DNA of 64,000 nt from Gammaproteobacteria bacterium (GTDB lineage: Bacteria; Pseudomonadota; Gammaproteobacteria; HTCC5015): contig JAFGLM010000043.1 of assembly GCA_016928055.1 (NCBI GenBank), positions 1 through 64,000 on the forward strand. The letters are read 5' to 3'. The notes under the pieces were generated by a model. It was not told where the DNA came from and did not search any database. It saw only the letters and a list, made by a program, of their open reading frames with translations. Both the position numbers and the translations under genes were made by a program. This document shows positions 62,389-64,000 of the stretch, piece by piece. Each line of letters opens with the position of its first letter. The stretch's first letter is position 1.

Positions 62389-63000
62389 ATGAATCAATCC
62401 AAATACCTGAGCAGTATTTTCTTTTCCCTGTTACTAACAGCTGGTTTTGCCGGTGCCCAACAGGCAGCAACAGAAACCGAAGCGACTGCCACAACTGAAC
62501 AAGCCGTCGATACGACAGATGCTAGCGAGGCGATGGTGGAAACTGAAGCTGCACCGGCAGCGGCTGCCGAATCTGCGCCGATGGCAACTGGTAGCGTTGC
62601 ACGCGCAGCATTTGCGACGGATATTCAGGATCACGAGCCGGTTGATCAGATCAGCAGCCTGACCAACGATACCAGCAAAGTTTATTTCTTCACTGAATTA
62701 ACTGACTTGCAGGGCCAGCAGGCCGTTCATCGTTGGGAATACAACGGCGAAGTGGTGGCTGAAGTGCCTTTTAATGTTGGCGGTAATCGCTGGCGTGTCT
62801 GGTCCAGCAAAAACCTGCAGCCCGAATGGACCGGCGGATGGAAAGTGTCAGTTGTTAATGGATCGGGCGATGTGATTGCGATTCAAAGCTTGCAATACGA
62901 AGCCGCATCGGAACAGCCGGCAGCCGAAACTGCTGCACCAGTAGCCGGCACAACAGAAGATCTGAGCGCGGACGAATCAGCACCGGCTGCAGCACAATAA
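62389..63000 (+). CDS. DUF2914-domain secreted protein
   Basis: This 203-residue protein has a signal peptide (about 1-23), a low-complexity Ala/Glu/Thr linker (about 24-70), a DUF2914 domain (about 72-175, with DHEPVDQISSL, YFFTELTDLQGQ, HRWEYNGE and WRVWSSKNL), and a short Ala/Pro-rich tail. DUF2914 is common in gammaproteobacteria and of unknown function; the fold is probably beta-rich and periplasmic. GGGAG lies 8 bases before the ATG. Confidence 0.85.
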   Translation: MNQSKYLSSIFFSLLLTAGFAGAQQAATETEATATTEQAVDTTDASEAMVETEAAPAAAAESAPMATGSVARAAFATDIQDHEPVDQISSLTNDTSKVYFFTELTDLQGQQAVHRWEYNGEVVAEVPFNVGGNRWRVWSSKNLQPEWTGGWKVSVVNGSGDVIAIQSLQYEAASEQPAAETAAPVAGTTEDLSADESAPAAAQ

Positions 63001-63015
63001 TTTAATTTGCATTGT

Positions 63016-63045
63016 AAAAAGGGAGCAGAACAGCTCCCTTTTTTT
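63016..63045. terminator. bidirectional intrinsic terminator
   Basis: AAAAAGGGAGC (63016-63026) pairs perfectly with GCTCCCTTTTT (63033-63043) around a 6-base loop, followed by more T. It lies between the DUF2914 gene and the converging dihydroorotase gene, overlapping the stop of the latter. Confidence 0.9.
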
Positions 63046-64000
63046 ATCGATTAAAGGTTAACGGTAGACCTCTAAAACCATCGGATACTTCGCCATTCTG
63101 GTAGACAATATTGCCGTTCACAATTGTGGTATCGATTCTGGAGCGAAAACGATAGCCTTTAAACGGTGACCAGCCGCATTTTGACAGAATGTTTTTGTCT
63201 TTTACGATTTTCGGTTTGTTTAAATTGATTAAAGTAAGATCGGCCCAATAACCTTCACGTATAAAACCTCTTTCCTTAAGTTGAAATCGTGTGGCGGGTG
63301 CATGGCAGACTTTTTCAACGATTAATTCAAGCGTAAAAACGCCGCGATGGTAGTGTTCCAGCAATGATGGAAGTGCATATTGCACCAGCGGCAGACCGGC
63401 GGGTGCTTTTAAGTAGGGTTGCTGCTTTTCTTCCAGCGTGTGTGGTGCATGGTCGGTGGCAATAATATCGATTTTGTTATCAATCACCGCCTGAATGAGT
63501 GCGTCCTGATCGCTCTTACTTTTAATCGCAGGATTGCATTTAATTAAATTGCCTTTCGCCGCATAATCCGATTCATTATAAAAAAGATGATGCACACAGG
63601 CTTCAGCGGTAATCTGTTTATCGGCAACCGGCCCGCTGTTGAAGTGTGCTAATTCTTTTGCGGTTGTTAAATGCAGAATATGCAAACGGCTATTGTATTT
63701 TTTGGCCAGCGATACCGCGAGAGACGAAGACACAAAACAAGCTTCCTCGGATCGGATCAGTGGATGGCACTCCAGAGGCACATCATTTCCGTATTGTTTC
63801 TTATAACGGATTTCGTTGGCTTCAATAATCGGTGTGCTTTCACAATGTGTCGCAATCAACACCGGGCTGTATTGAAATATTTGTTCCAGGGTTTCCGGAT
63901 TATCAACCAGCATGTTACCGGTAGATGCGCCCATAAACACTTTTATACCGCAGGTTGATAACGGATCGAGTGCCTTGATATGTTCGATATTGTCGTTGCT
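63044..64000 (-). CDS. pyrC: dihydroorotase, class I (5' end outside the window)
   Basis: The frame stays open to the window end, adding SNDNIEHIKALDPLSTCGIK before the internal GTG at 63940, so this is about the C-terminal 318 residues of a protein near 440. KVFMGASTGNML, THCE, HILHLTT and ATDHAPHTLEEK hold the metal and substrate residues. The C-terminal FKGYRFRSRIDTTIVNGNIVYQNG is typical. It catalyses ring closure of carbamoyl aspartate in pyrimidine synthesis. Non-catalytic paralogues exist, but the visible His and Asp ligands are intact. Confidence 0.9.
   Translation of the reverse strand, partial: SNDNIEHIKALDPLSTCGIKVFMGASTGNMLVDNPETLEQIFQYSPVLIATHCESTPIIEANEIRYKKQYGNDVPLECHPLIRSEEACFVSSSLAVSLAKKYNSRLHILHLTTAKELAHFNSGPVADKQITAEACVHHLFYNESDYAAKGNLIKCNPAIKSKSDQDALIQAVIDNKIDIIATDHAPHTLEEKQQPYLKAPAGLPLVQYALPSLLEHYHRGVFTLELIVEKVCHAPATRFQLKERGFIREGYWADLTLINLNKPKIVKDKNILSKCGWSPFKGYRFRSRIDTTIVNGNIVYQNGEVSDGFRGLPLTFNR

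Overview
The window reads as chromosomal DNA of a free-living gammaproteobacterium that is neither enteric nor Vibrio-like. The evidence is gene order. The run asd-fimV-truA-trpF-trpB-trpA-accD-folC-dedD-cvpA-purF-metZ closely matches the Pseudomonas-type cluster, with trpBA added. The run amiC-mutL-miaA-hfq-hflX-hflK-hflC-DUF2065-hisZ-purA is the classic gammaproteobacterial block. MutL keeps its endonuclease motifs, methionine synthesis uses MetZ, and full-length RNase E is present. No rRNA, tRNA, CRISPR array or insertion sequence was seen. Most of the window is dense, moderate-GC housekeeping sequence. The first 700 bases are clearly AT-richer.

Region 1-3.2 kb is accessory. An integron integrase (intI) is read rightward. 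To its left a cassette reads the other way (a small two-helix membrane protein), bounded by inverted GTTATGTGGC core sites. Between them lie a hairpin recombination-site element, an FNR-type box and a 20-bp palindrome over the intI -10. Right of intI come two type II toxin-antitoxin modules, MntA-HepT and HigB-HigA.

Region 3.2-26.3 kb is mixed: exonuclease I, an SH3-like protein paired with an M48 protease, an eIF2B-like protein, TrkH, an operon of rhomboid protease, glycosyltransferase, nucleoside phosphorylase and SDR, a divergent LexA, PilZ and PEBP proteins, an orphan OLD-family nuclease, exported MsrA and MsrB, GreB beside a bacterial cereblon-like (CULT) protein, a cold-shock protein, a second MsrA, a CHASE2 Ser/Thr kinase, citrate synthase and TtcA.

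Region 26.3-43.8 kb is the biosynthetic cluster (aspartate-semialdehyde, tryptophan, fatty acid, folate, purine and methionine genes) with FimV and two L,D-transpeptidases. metZ is preceded by what looks like a complete SAM-II riboswitch with a terminator and a mutually exclusive antiterminator.

Region 43.8-64 kb holds RNase E, RluC, a Gph-type HAD, an S49 peptidase, NnrD, TsaE, AmiC, MutL, MiaA, Hfq, HflXKC, HisZ, PurA, a DUF2914 protein and a dihydroorotase cut by the window end.

The most interesting signals are: (1) the integron platform with an apparent LexA-controlled integrase, where LexA in the same window carries substitutions at two operator-contact positions and both boxes lack full CTG/CAG ends; (2) the SAM-II riboswitch; (3) the cereblon-like protein cotranscribed with greB; and (4) the FNR-like box placed to drive cassette transcription.
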